64,000 nucleotides of DNA from an uncultured Pelagibacteraceae bacterium (GTDB lineage: Bacteria; Pseudomonadota; Alphaproteobacteria; Pelagibacterales; AG-422-B15): positions 62,001-126,000 of the forward strand of contig CACCND010000001.1 in assembly GCA_902547315.1 (NCBI GenBank), in the 5' to 3' direction. Numbering within the stretch: the first letter of the stretch is position 1; each line of letters starts with the position of its first letter. This document shows, in pieces, positions 1 through 9,067 of this stretch. Made by a program: the position numbers and the translations under genes. The notes under the pieces are model-generated. The model was not told the origin of the DNA. It made no database searches and worked only from the letters and a program-made list of their open reading frames with translations.

Positions 1-1702
1 TTTCGTTAGAAATGTTTTCTGACTCAAGTCCCTGCAGTATCGATGACTCCGATAATTCTGCATTGTACATGACAATTCCTTTATCATTTGTAGTGTCTAG
101 GACAAGAAATCTCTCTTCATTCATATTAGAATTCCATTCTAGCCATTTATTATTCATTTCATAAGGATTAATGTTTGGATCATTATCATAAGCAAAATTT
201 ACCCAATATTTACCCATTTGGTTTGCTAATTGTAAGTCAGTATCCATTTTTTCAGGATCATATAGTAACTGTGCAATTGAAGTTTTATTTTCTTCGGTCA
301 AACTTTTAGTTTTAAATAAAAATCCCAACTCCATTGCATGCCCTGCGCCGATTAGGAAAGACCAATCACCCGGTTCTTCATCCCAGTCAAAACGATAAGC
401 GAATACAGGTGAAGTATTTTGAAGTGAGGAAAATCTTGAAGGAAGATGAGTTGCCCCTAAAATAGTCGACTCAGTCATATACTTTGAATAAATATCATAA
501 TATTGAGAGTCTTTAGGCTTAATATAAAAATTAAATCTAGAATCTAGCCATGATAAAAAACCTAACGGTCTATTTATGAAATATTCGTCAAATACCATAA
601 ATAACTTTTCTTCATCGCGAGTACTTCCAAAGATAATCGGTTTATCATGCATTTTTTTTAACTCAAATGATTTATATAGTCCCTCTTTTGGTATAACGTT
701 TCCATCTGGTAAAATGTTTGGAACATCAACAAGGTTATTTTGATCTACAGATCTTCTATAAAAATTAAGGATTTCATCTACTGATAATGAATATAGGAAA
801 TCTTTTTTTGCAAGTTGGTCTTCTAGTTTCTTATTCTTGATTGTCGCTAAAGCTTTTAAAAGCGTATTTGACCCAACCTCGTAATCATTCTCAGCTGTGA
901 TAAGTTCATCTGATACCAAATATCCACTTTGAGAAATTGCTTTAGTAAATAATCTTTCACTTAATGGAGAGATCATTAGAGAATTAATGTTTCTTGCCCC
1001 TGCTGACTCACCGAATATAGTAATGTTTTTTTCATCTCCCCCAAAATAGCTGATATTTTTATTAACCCACTCTAATGACTTAATTATGTCTAAAGTTCCA
1101 TAATTTCCTGATGCGTCGAGAGCGTTGTCAGCATTAATATTAATAGCTGAATTATAAAACCAGCCAAATGGACCTAGTCTATAGTTGATTGTCACAAGTA
1201 TAATTTCATGATCAAGTGCAAAATCTCCATCAGTATAAATCACATCGGCCCCATACCCAGACACATTTGATCCACCATGGATCCATACCATAACAGGTAA
1301 TTTAGTCTCAGAATTTTTTGCTTTTTCAGATACGAAAATATTTAAATACAGACAGTCTTCACTTCCGATAATTTCGCCCACGGTAAAACCCTCTTCAATT
1401 GAGTCAATGGTTCCAGCTAACTGCGGACATCGATTAGGTCTTTCTACTGCTAGTCTTGTTTCCTCGTATTCATTTACATCTCTTGGCGCTTTCCATCTTA
1501 GCTCACCAACGGGTGGTTGTGCATAGGGTATTCCAAAATAGGCGTATAATTTATTATTATTTGTTTCCTCTAGAATAGTTCCAGTAAAAAGAGTGTCGGG
1601 TGTTTGTATATTTGTGCTGTCAGAGGGCTTATAATCGAAAGCCATCACGCTGCTGAATTGCAATAAATAAGCTAAAATAAGTAAAATGTATTTATTTCTC
1701 AT
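1..1702 (-). CDS. Type B carboxylesterase, secreted; 3' end beyond the window
   Basis: Alpha/beta-hydrolase of the carboxylesterase type B (para-nitrobenzyl esterase/cholinesterase-like) family, expected to hydrolyse carboxylic esters outside the cytoplasm. About 567 residues are visible and the frame is open to the window edge. Residues 1-21 form a hydrophobic signal peptide. The nucleophile elbow GESAG has Ser233. GSTRDEEKLF near residue 359 supplies the probable acid, and GAGHAMEL holds the catalytic His455. An early EDCLYLNIF motif is also typical of the family. The ATG overlaps the 3' end of the upstream nnr gene by 11 bases, so the two are probably co-transcribed. The natural substrate cannot be read from the sequence. 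Confidence 0.88.
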   Translation of the reverse strand, partial: MRNKYILLILAYLLQFSSVMAFDYKPSDSTNIQTPDTLFTGTILEETNNNKLYAYFGIPYAQPPVGELRWKAPRDVNEYEETRLAVERPNRCPQLAGTIDSIEEGFTVGEIIGSEDCLYLNIFVSEKAKNSETKLPVMVWIHGGSNVSGYGADVIYTDGDFALDHEIILVTINYRLGPFGWFYNSAININADNALDASGNYGTLDIIKSLEWVNKNISYFGGDEKNITIFGESAGARNINSLMISPLSERLFTKAISQSGYLVSDELITAENDYEVGSNTLLKALATIKNKKLEDQLAKKDFLYSLSVDEILNFYRRSVDQNNLVDVPNILPDGNVIPKEGLYKSFELKKMHDKPIIFGSTRDEEKLFMVFDEYFINRPLGFLSWLDSRFNFYIKPKDSQYYDIYSKYMTESTILGATHLPSRFSSLQNTSPVFAYRFDWDEEPGDWSFLIGAGHAMELGFLFKTKSLTEENKTSIAQLLYDPEKMDTDLQLANQMGKYWVNFAYDNDPNINPYEMNNKWLEWNSNMNEERFLVLDTTNDKGIVMYNAELSESSILQGLESENISNE

Positions 1703-3170
1703 ATTTTGTAAGTTCTTTAATAACATACGGAATTTTATCTACAAGATCTTCCGCAATAAGCCCTGGTCCAATTAATTCGCCTAATCTTGAGTGTATCCAT
1801 GCTCCAGCACAAGCTGCATCAAAGGCATTCATCTTGTTATCACCAACAAGTGAAGCGATGATTCCAGCAAGAACATCACCTGATCCTGCGGTTGCTAGAT
1901 ATGGAGCTTCGCTTGTATTTATTACAACATTACCTTCTGGGTCAGCAATAACTGTATCAGCACCTTTAAGTAAAACAATACTGCCTGCTAATTTGGCTGC
2001 CTCAACGCTCTTGATTACTTTATCGTCCATTAACGCAATACCTTCACCAAATAGTCTCTTAAATTCACCCTCATGAGGTGTGAGTATTGTATGCGGATAA
2101 GTATCTATAAATAGTTCATCTGGGTTATTTTCAAAACATGTAATTGCGTCAGCATCAATTACACAATAATCCACAAAAGCCAGTGCCATTAAAGTTCGAG
2201 CTTTTGTCTCTTCGTTTACTCCATTTCCAGGGCCTATGAGAACACTAGAAACTCTTTTATCTTTTAAAAGTTTTTGAAAATCATTTTTTTCTTTTATCAC
2301 TGATAGTAATTCAACTGAGATTTGTGGTTCTAATATTTTTGCAGTTTCTTCATCGCAGACCATCGTTACTGCTCCTGCTCCAACTCGCATAGCTGATCGA
2401 CCTGCTAATCGAGCCGCTCCAGTTTGAAACTGTGGACCTGTATTAATAACAAGCATCCCTCTTGAATATTTATGATCGCTTGAAACTGGAAATGGAAAAT
2501 TTTTAATCCATAATGATGGATTATTTTTTTTTATATTCGGCATAATTTTCTCAAATACATCTTTTTTAATTCCAATATCCTCAACTACTATTTCTCCACA
2601 ATATTTTTTTCCAGGGTATAGATAATGACATTTTTTTTTATTAAAAAAAGTAATTGTTTTTGAAGCTTTAAAAGCTTCACCAAGAACAGCAGATGTATCA
2701 CCATTAATTCCAGATGGAATATCAACGGAGTAAACATCTAATTTAGATTGATTAATATTATTTACTAACGAAATTAAATCATTTGACATTGTCCTTGATA
2801 GCCCTGTACCAAACAAAGCATCAACTACATAACAATAATTTGATATACTTTTAATTTTGGAAATAAATAATGAGTTATTAAGTTTTTGTTTATAATATAA
2901 ATTGTCATTACTCTCCTTGGCTTTATTAATAGGACAATAAATATCAATCTCCATACCTTGCTTTAAAAGGAGGTCTGCTGCTACGTAGCCATCACCGCCG
3001 TTATTTCCCGGACCACAAATAAAGAGTGCCCTTTTACCTTTTTGAATAGGAAGATTAGCGAAAACTTTCATACCTGCATTAAACATTAGATCCAAGCTAG
3101 AAATACCTGACTCAATTGTTAATAAGTCGGCCTTTGCCATTTGTTTATTGCTAAGAATGTATTGAGTCAT
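1692..3170 (-). CDS. nnr: Bifunctional NAD(P)H-hydrate epimerase / ADP-dependent NAD(P)H-hydrate dehydratase
   Basis: Metabolite-repair enzyme that restores NADH and NADPH from their damaged hydrated forms: the N-terminal YjeF_N domain epimerises R to S hydrate and the C-terminal ribokinase-like domain dehydrates the S form. It has 492 residues, the usual length for the fused form. The N-terminal domain shows GPGNNGGDG at 53-61, DALFGTG from 117 and DIPSG from 150. The C-terminal domain starts near 232 and shows GPGNG, LTPHEGEF, a KGADT stretch and the catalytic GSGD at 429-432. In other alphaproteobacteria nnr often lies next to glnB-glnA, and here it is divergent from glnB. Confidence 0.95.
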   Translation of the reverse strand: MTQYILSNKQMAKADLLTIESGISSLDLMFNAGMKVFANLPIQKGKRALFICGPGNNGGDGYVAADLLLKQGMEIDIYCPINKAKESNDNLYYKQKLNNSLFISKIKSISNYCYVVDALFGTGLSRTMSNDLISLVNNINQSKLDVYSVDIPSGINGDTSAVLGEAFKASKTITFFNKKKCHYLYPGKKYCGEIVVEDIGIKKDVFEKIMPNIKKNNPSLWIKNFPFPVSSDHKYSRGMLVINTGPQFQTGAARLAGRSAMRVGAGAVTMVCDEETAKILEPQISVELLSVIKEKNDFQKLLKDKRVSSVLIGPGNGVNEETKARTLMALAFVDYCVIDADAITCFENNPDELFIDTYPHTILTPHEGEFKRLFGEGIALMDDKVIKSVEAAKLAGSIVLLKGADTVIADPEGNVVINTSEAPYLATAGSGDVLAGIIASLVGDNKMNAFDAACAGAWIHSRLGELIGPGLIAEDLVDKIPYVIKELTKYEK

Positions 3171-3343
3171 TTATTAGAATTCGCCTCTAAGTGCATGTTT
3201 TAAATAAAGATATGTAAATTTTTTCGTTATTTATATTTAAATCTATATGTCAATTTGGCATAAAAACATTATATATACATTCTATCATTAATTTTAACTT
3301 CTTTCAGAAAATTAATGTATAAAACTTTAGAGTTAACACATAT

Positions 3344-3679
3344 ATGAAAAAAATCGAAGCTGTTATAAAGCCTTTTAAAATAGATGATGTAAAAGAAGCA
3401 CTAGAAAAAGTTGGGGTGCGTGGGATCACTATATCTGAAGCCAAAGGCTTAGGTAGGCAAAGAGGTTTTACTGAAGTTAACACTGGTGTTGAATATGGTG
3501 ATTTTCTTCCGAAAATAAGATTAGAAGTAATCTTACAAGATGATCTTGTCGATACGGCCGTCGAGGCGATAAGGGCTTCGGCAAACACAAATCGTATAGG
3601 TGACGGTAAAATATTTGTTTCTAACGTTGAAACAGTTATGAGAATTCGTACAGGCGAGACTGGTTCGGACGCATTATAA
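3344..3679 (+). CDS. glnB: Nitrogen regulatory protein P-II with a shortened T-loop
   Basis: Small trimeric signalling protein that senses 2-oxoglutarate and ATP/ADP and controls glutamine synthetase activity and nitrogen gene expression. It has 111 residues against 112 in E. coli GlnB. The start MKKIEAVIKPFK, the B-loop IGDGKIF and the C-terminal RIRTGE motif are present. Tyr51, the uridylylation site, is conserved (GVEYGDFLPK), but Tyr46 is replaced by Asn and one residue is missing between Tyr51 and the DFLPK motif. No strong ribosome-binding site precedes the ATG. It is the first gene of glnB-glnII-glnA, with only 21 bases before glnII. Confidence 0.95.
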   Translation: MKKIEAVIKPFKIDDVKEALEKVGVRGITISEAKGLGRQRGFTEVNTGVEYGDFLPKIRLEVILQDDLVDTAVEAIRASANTNRIGDGKIFVSNVETVMRIRTGETGSDAL

Positions 3680-3700
3680 ATTAAATTCAGGGAGAAATTA

Positions 3701-4681
3701 ATGTCAGAGATGAAAACATATGAATATATATGGCTTGATGGTTATACGCCAGAGCCTTTTATGAGAAGTAAAGTAAAAGCAACCGAAGAAAAATCAGCAC
3801 CGGACTGGTCTTTTGATGGTTCATCTACTCAACAAGCAGAGGGGGGAAGCTCCGACTGTCTTCTTCTACCTGTTCAAACTTATTCTAATCCAAATGGACA
3901 TGATTTAGTAATGACTCAGGTACAGGCTGCAGACCATACAACCCATCCATCTAACTTTAGAGCTGCTGCAGCGGAGGTTGTTTCTGATGAATGGTGGTTT
4001 GGTTTTGAACAAGAATTCTTTTTAACTGACGCTAAAACTGGTGAACCGCTTGGCTGGGAAGATGGCACTCCAAGGGAACAAGGTGAATTTTATTGTGGTG
4101 TTGGAGCGGGCAATGTTGTTGGCAGAGCGATATCAGATGCGCATCTTAAAGCTTGTATAGATCTTGGGATTACACTTACTGGAACTAACGCAGAGGTTGC
4201 ATTGGGCCAATGGGAATATCAATGCTTTGGAAAAGGCATTAAAGCAGCTGATGATTTATGGGTAAGTCGATATTTACTAATGAAAACTGCTGAAGAACAC
4301 GGCGTTGGAGTGAACTTTCACCCAAAACCCAAAACTGGTGATTGGAACGGTTCTGGTATGCACACTAATTTTTCTAATGAACAAATGAGATCATCTGGAT
4401 CAGAAGAATTGTTTACATCAATGTGCGATAAGCTTGGAAAAGTTCATGAAGAAGGTATTGCGGCTTATGGGTCGGACAATAATATGAGGCTTACCGGACT
4501 TCATGAAACACAAAGTATCGATAAATTTTCTTATGGTGTAAGTGATAGAGGTGCTAGTATACGTATTCCAGTTTATACTGTTGAACATAATTGGAATGGG
4601 TATCTTGAAGACAGAAGACCAGCATCGAATGCTGATCCATACAAAATTGTATCGCATATAGTTGGGACTTTGACTAAATAA
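3701..4681 (+). CDS. glnII: Glutamine synthetase type II (eukaryotic-type GSII)
   Basis: ATP-dependent ligation of ammonia to glutamate by the short, eukaryotic-like GSII form found in rhizobia and some other bacteria. It has 326 residues. Seen: DGSST at 39-43, the metal-binding EQEFF with Glu103 and Glu105, YCGVG, GQWEYQ, NGSGMHTN at 216-223, and the C-terminal SDRGASIRIP and EDRRPASNADPY motifs. GSII lacks the adenylylation tyrosine of GSI, so control is probably transcriptional or through P-II. A good ribosome-binding site (AGGGAG) lies before the ATG. The next gene encodes GSI, so both isoenzymes appear to share one operon with their regulator. Confidence 0.94.
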   Translation: MSEMKTYEYIWLDGYTPEPFMRSKVKATEEKSAPDWSFDGSSTQQAEGGSSDCLLLPVQTYSNPNGHDLVMTQVQAADHTTHPSNFRAAAAEVVSDEWWFGFEQEFFLTDAKTGEPLGWEDGTPREQGEFYCGVGAGNVVGRAISDAHLKACIDLGITLTGTNAEVALGQWEYQCFGKGIKAADDLWVSRYLLMKTAEEHGVGVNFHPKPKTGDWNGSGMHTNFSNEQMRSSGSEELFTSMCDKLGKVHEEGIAAYGSDNNMRLTGLHETQSIDKFSYGVSDRGASIRIPVYTVEHNWNGYLEDRRPASNADPYKIVSHIVGTLTK

Positions 4682-4702
4682 ATTCCATAATTAGGGGATC
4701 AT

Positions 4703-6112
4703 ATGGGTACTGCAAATGAAGTACTAAAAAAATTTAAAAATGGTGAAGTCAAGTATCTCGATATGAGATTTACTGATCCAAAAGGGAAGCTTCAGCATTT
4801 GACGATGGATGGTACAGCAGTAGACGATGATCTCCTAAACAGTGGGGTCTTCTTTGATGGATCCTCTATTTCGGGATGGAAGGCTATTAATGAGTCTGAC
4901 ATGGTACTTAAGCCAGATCTGTCCACAACAGTGATGGATCCTTTTACTGCTCAACCAACATTAATTGTATTTTGTGATGTCCTTGATGCAGTTTCAAAAG
5001 AACCATATGAGAGAGATCCAAGAGGAACTGCAAGAAAAGCAGAAGAATATGTCAAAGCAAGTGGAATTGGCGATACAATATATATGGGCCCGGAAGCAGA
5101 GTTTTTTATATTTGATGATGTAAAATTTCAAGTTGATATGAATAAATCGATGTTTGAAATTGATAGTACTGAAGGCCCATATAATTCTGGGCGATCATAT
5201 GAAAGTGGTAATTTGGCACACAGACCAGGTGTAAAAGGAGGATATTTTCCTGTACCGCCTGTTGATAGCGCACAAGATATAAGAACAGAATTTCTTGAAG
5301 AATTAAAAAATTTAGGACTAAAGATGGAAAAACATCATCATGAAGTTGCTCCAAGTCAGCATGAATTGGGACTGAAGTTTGATACTTTACTTAAACAGGG
5401 TGATGCTATGCAGCTTTATAAGTATGGCGTGCACATGGTCGCAAATGCATTTGGTAAAACTGCTACATTTATGCCTAAGCCAGTTAAAGGAGATAATGGA
5501 ACTGGAATGCACACACACCAATCCATATGGAAAAATGGCGAACCTCTATTTGCAGGAGATAAATATGCAGGCTTATCCGAGATGGCATTGCATTACATTG
5601 GTGGGATTATAAAACATGGAAGGGCACTTAACGCGTTTACGAATGCTAGCACAAACAGTTATAAGAGATTGATACCAGGGTTTGAGGCTCCTGTAATACT
5701 TGTATACTCAGCAAGAAACAGATCTGCCTCGTGTCGAATACCTATTTCAGATAATCCGAAAGGAAAAAGAGTTGAAGTAAGGTTTCCAGATCCTTCTGCA
5801 AATCCTTATTTAGCATTTTCAGCAATGCTAATGGCGGGGATGGACGGTATAAAAAATAAAATTGACCCAGGAAATGCTGCCGATGAAGATCTTTATGAAT
5901 TACCAGATGCAGAGGTTAAAAAATTACCAACTGTTTGCGGTTCTCTTAGAGAGGCACTTGAGGCGGTAAACGAAGATAGAGCTTTTTTAACTGAAGGTGG
6001 AGTTTTCACCGATGACCAAATTGATGCATATATAGACCTAAAAATGGAAGATGTATATGACCTAGAACACTCGCCTCACCCTATTGAATACAAAAACTAT
6101 TTTAGTGTGTGA
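4703..6112 (+). CDS. glnA: Glutamine synthetase type I
   Basis: Dodecameric GSI, the main ammonia-assimilating enzyme. It has 469 residues, the same as E. coli GlnA. Seen: FDGSSI near the N-terminus, MGPEAEFF metal ligands, HHEVAPSQHE, GMHTHQS, the Glu-flap region NSYKRLIPGFEAP, and RNRSASCRIP. Tyr398 in LYELP corresponds to the adenylylation site of E. coli GlnA, so control by GlnE is likely, although glnE is not in this window. A strong ribosome-binding site (AGGGGA) lies just upstream of the ATG, and the gene is 21 bases after glnII. Confidence 0.97.
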   Translation: MGTANEVLKKFKNGEVKYLDMRFTDPKGKLQHLTMDGTAVDDDLLNSGVFFDGSSISGWKAINESDMVLKPDLSTTVMDPFTAQPTLIVFCDVLDAVSKEPYERDPRGTARKAEEYVKASGIGDTIYMGPEAEFFIFDDVKFQVDMNKSMFEIDSTEGPYNSGRSYESGNLAHRPGVKGGYFPVPPVDSAQDIRTEFLEELKNLGLKMEKHHHEVAPSQHELGLKFDTLLKQGDAMQLYKYGVHMVANAFGKTATFMPKPVKGDNGTGMHTHQSIWKNGEPLFAGDKYAGLSEMALHYIGGIIKHGRALNAFTNASTNSYKRLIPGFEAPVILVYSARNRSASCRIPISDNPKGKRVEVRFPDPSANPYLAFSAMLMAGMDGIKNKIDPGNAADEDLYELPDAEVKKLPTVCGSLREALEAVNEDRAFLTEGGVFTDDQIDAYIDLKMEDVYDLEHSPHPIEYKNYFSV

Positions 6113-6169
6113 CAAATTAGTTGAATTCTTATGGGTGACCTTTGTAAATAAAATGCTATATATATTTAA

Positions 6170-7345
6170 ATGGAATTAACAACAGAACACGAAGAATTAA
6201 AGAGATCAGCTCTTAAATTCGTTGAAGATGAAATTAACCCTTATGTAGACGAGTGGGAAGAAAATGAAATTTTCCCGGCTCATGAGTTATTCAAAAAATT
6301 AGGTGAACAAGGATTTCTTGGAGTAACTAAACCTGAAAAGTACGGTGGATCAGGTTTAGATTACTCATATGGAGCAGTTCTTAATGAAGCATTGGCACAT
6401 ATTAAATGTGGTGGTGTTCCTATGGCTATTGGTGTACAGACAGATATGTCAACTCCGGCATTGGCGCGCTTCGGCAGTGAAGAGATATGCAATGAATTTT
6501 TAAAACCATCTATTACTGGAGATCTTGTTTCTTGCCTTGGTGTTTCTGAACCAAGTGCTGGATCTGATGTAGCTGCTATTAAAACTCATGCGATTAAGGA
6601 TGGCGATGATTACGTAATCAATGGATCAAAAATGTGGATTACAAATGGCACTCAAGCAGACTGGATGTGTATGCTTGCAAACACTGAAAGTGACCAAAAA
6701 AATAAACATTTAAACAAATCTCTTATATGTGTACCTCTTAAGGAAAATGGCAAAAGAGCAAAAGGTGTCACGATCAATCGTAAATTAAAAAAAATGGGTA
6801 TGCATTCGTCTGATACTGCAGAAATATTTTTTGACAATGTAAGAGTGCCGCAAAAAAACTTAGTGGGAGAAGAAGGTAAAGGCTTTATTTATCAAATGAT
6901 GCAGTTTCAAGAGGAAAGACTTTACGCAGCTATTGCTGGCTATACTGGCTGTGAGTTAGCTATTAATGAGACTATTAATTATACGAGGCAAAGAAAGACA
7001 TTTGGCAAGCCAATTTTAGACAATCAGATTGTTCATTATAAACTTTCTGAGCTTATGACTGAGGTAGAAGCTTTAAAAGCTCTTACATGGAAAGGAATTG
7101 AGATACATGTAAATGGTGGTGATTGTACAAAGCTAGCTTCAATGTCAAAGCTAAAGGCGACAAGGCTCTCTAGAAAAGTTAATGATGAGTGCTTACAATA
7201 TTGGGGTGGTATGGGTTATATGGATGAGTCACCTATTTCAAGAGCGTATAGAGATGGACGTTTAGGTTCGATAGGCGGTGGATCAGATGAAGTAATGCTT
7301 GGCATTATCTCAAAATATCTCGACATTCTTCCAGGAAAAAATTAA
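6170..7345 (+). CDS. Acyl-CoA dehydrogenase, citronellyl-CoA dehydrogenase (AtuD)-like
   Basis: FAD enzyme making the 2,3-double bond of an acyl-CoA. It has 391 residues with the full family set: CLGVSEPSAGSDVA, the WITNG flavin-binding segment, RQRKTFGKPI and a C-terminal LQYWGGMGY. The probable catalytic base is Glu249 in FQEERL, the helix position used by isovaleryl-CoA dehydrogenase, while the medium-chain position carries IGGGSDE instead. That suggests a branched substrate. The N-terminal third (EINPYVDEWE, GGVPMAIGVQTDM) reads to me like AtuD of acyclic terpene degradation. The neighbouring carboxyltransferase fits such a pathway, but the substrate is an inference. Confidence 0.85.
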   Translation: MELTTEHEELKRSALKFVEDEINPYVDEWEENEIFPAHELFKKLGEQGFLGVTKPEKYGGSGLDYSYGAVLNEALAHIKCGGVPMAIGVQTDMSTPALARFGSEEICNEFLKPSITGDLVSCLGVSEPSAGSDVAAIKTHAIKDGDDYVINGSKMWITNGTQADWMCMLANTESDQKNKHLNKSLICVPLKENGKRAKGVTINRKLKKMGMHSSDTAEIFFDNVRVPQKNLVGEEGKGFIYQMMQFQEERLYAAIAGYTGCELAINETINYTRQRKTFGKPILDNQIVHYKLSELMTEVEALKALTWKGIEIHVNGGDCTKLASMSKLKATRLSRKVNDECLQYWGGMGYMDESPISRAYRDGRLGSIGGGSDEVMLGIISKYLDILPGKN

Positions 7346-8983
7346 TTACATTCTTGCAACGCCAAAAGTATTTGGCTTTAGCTCTCTTTTGTCGCCGTCA
7401 CAAATAATGTTTAAGCATTCACCTAAAATCTGTCTAGTATCCTTTGGATCAATAATTCCATCATCCCATAATCTTGCTGAGCAAAATATTGCTTCACCTT
7501 CCTCACGATACTGATCAATTATTTTCTGCTTCATCCCTTCAAGCATTTCAAGGTTCTCTCCATATATTTTTTTAGGATCTTGACCTTTTCGTTCAGCGCC
7601 TTCAAGAGCTACTTGAGCCATTGTTCGAGCGGCCTGTTCACCCCCCATTACACTCATTTTTGCATTAGGCCATGAGAATAAAAATCTAGGATCATAAGAT
7701 CTACCAGCCATTCCATATTCTCCCGCTCCAAAAGAGGCTCCTATCCTGAGAGTTATTTTAGGAACGGTACAATTGGTAACTGCTTGAATCATCTTTGATC
7801 CATGTCTTATCATTCCTTTTGCTTCCTCCTTTGTTCCCACCATAAAGCCAGTTATATTTTGAAGAAAAATTAGCGGTGTATTAGATTGAGAACAAATTTG
7901 TATGAATTGAGTGGCTTTATTGGCACTCTCAGAAAATATTGGTCCATTATTTCCTAAAATACCAACCTTGTATCCTTGAATAGTTGCATGTCCTGTTATG
8001 AGAGTTTTACCCCAGCCTTCTTTAAATTCTAAGAAATCAGAACCATCAACGATTCTAGCAATAACTTCTCTGCAATCATAGGGAGTTTTATAATCAACCG
8101 GAACAACTCCTGTTAATTCATCTGGTGAATAAATGGGTTCTTCATACTCAGACTTTTGAGTAGAAATAAAATCATTATTCCATCCAATATTTTTCATTAC
8201 ATCTCTTGCTATCTCAATCGCATGTGCATCGTCATTTGCCATATATTCTGCAAGACCAGAAACTGCAAAATGTAAATCTGCTCCACCGATTTCCTCATCA
8301 GTTGCAATCTCACCGAGCGAAGCTTTCAATAAAGGGGGGCCTGCTAAAAATATTTTTGATCTTTCCTTAACTACAATAATATAATCAGATAATCCTGTCT
8401 GATAAGCACCACCTGCAGTTGATGAACCATGAACTACACCAATAGTTGGAATTCCCTTAGCTGACATTTTTGAAAGATTAGCAAAGCTTCTTCCTCCTTT
8501 GATAAACATATCGGTCTGTCTAAGCAAGTTTGCACCTGCACTCTCTATAAGTTGTATAAAAGGTAATTTATTTTCAAAAATTATTTGAGCTCCTCTTAAT
8601 GCCTTCTCAGTGCCCATCGCAGAAGCACTTCCACCTTTTATGCCCGCATCTGAAACTCCAACCATGCAACGAACACCAGCTACATAACCTATGCCACTAA
8701 TAGAGTTTCCCCATCCAATGTTCTTTTCTCCATCATCATCTCCAATTTTGTATCCAGCTAGGGTGGATAATGGAAGCCAAAAGCTACCTGGATCTAGTAA
8801 TCTTTTTAACCGTTCACGCGGCAGCAACTGTCCTCTTTTATCAAATTTTTCTTTAGACCTTGCGGAGTTGTCTGCTATTTTTTGTTCTAAACTTCTGATT
8901 TCATCAATAAGTTTTTGATGGTCCTTTTGATTTTTTTTGAAGGACTCTGAATTAATCATTATTTTTGACTCAATAACTGGCAT
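7346..8983 (-). CDS. Biotin-dependent acyl-CoA carboxylase, carboxyltransferase (beta) subunit, AtuC/LiuB type
   Basis: Transfers carboxylate from biotin to an acyl-CoA; 545 residues, matching the beta subunits of methylcrotonyl-CoA or geranyl-CoA carboxylase. Seen: IESAGANLLRQ, VVHGSSTAGGAYQ, the acyl-CoA-site segment FLAGPPLLKA, GGADLHFAVSGLAEY, and the C-terminal carboxyltransferase half with GFMVGTKEEAKG and FGAGEYGMAGR. SGLAEY where methylcrotonyl enzymes usually read SGVTDH favours the geranyl-CoA or a related enzyme, but this is from memory of the families. The biotin carboxylase subunit is not in the window. It converges with the acyl-CoA dehydrogenase gene with no base between the two stop codons. 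Confidence 0.85.
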   Translation of the reverse strand: MPVIESKIMINSESFKKNQKDHQKLIDEIRSLEQKIADNSARSKEKFDKRGQLLPRERLKRLLDPGSFWLPLSTLAGYKIGDDDGEKNIGWGNSISGIGYVAGVRCMVGVSDAGIKGGSASAMGTEKALRGAQIIFENKLPFIQLIESAGANLLRQTDMFIKGGRSFANLSKMSAKGIPTIGVVHGSSTAGGAYQTGLSDYIIVVKERSKIFLAGPPLLKASLGEIATDEEIGGADLHFAVSGLAEYMANDDAHAIEIARDVMKNIGWNNDFISTQKSEYEEPIYSPDELTGVVPVDYKTPYDCREVIARIVDGSDFLEFKEGWGKTLITGHATIQGYKVGILGNNGPIFSESANKATQFIQICSQSNTPLIFLQNITGFMVGTKEEAKGMIRHGSKMIQAVTNCTVPKITLRIGASFGAGEYGMAGRSYDPRFLFSWPNAKMSVMGGEQAARTMAQVALEGAERKGQDPKKIYGENLEMLEGMKQKIIDQYREEGEAIFCSARLWDDGIIDPKDTRQILGECLNIICDGDKRELKPNTFGVARM

Positions 8984-9067
8984 ACTAAAATCTTAATAAA
9001 TTCATGTTGTTAGAGTAAATAAATATTACACAAAGTAAAGAATCTATTATTAGTTGTATTGTTTGAC

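Noticed and set aside
3255-3288. Possible sigma-54 or sigma-70 promoter before glnB (TTGGCA and downstream TATA-rich sequence)
   Set aside because: The sigma-54 -12 element TTGC is missing, and no TATAAT-like hexamer lies at the right distance from TTGGCA.
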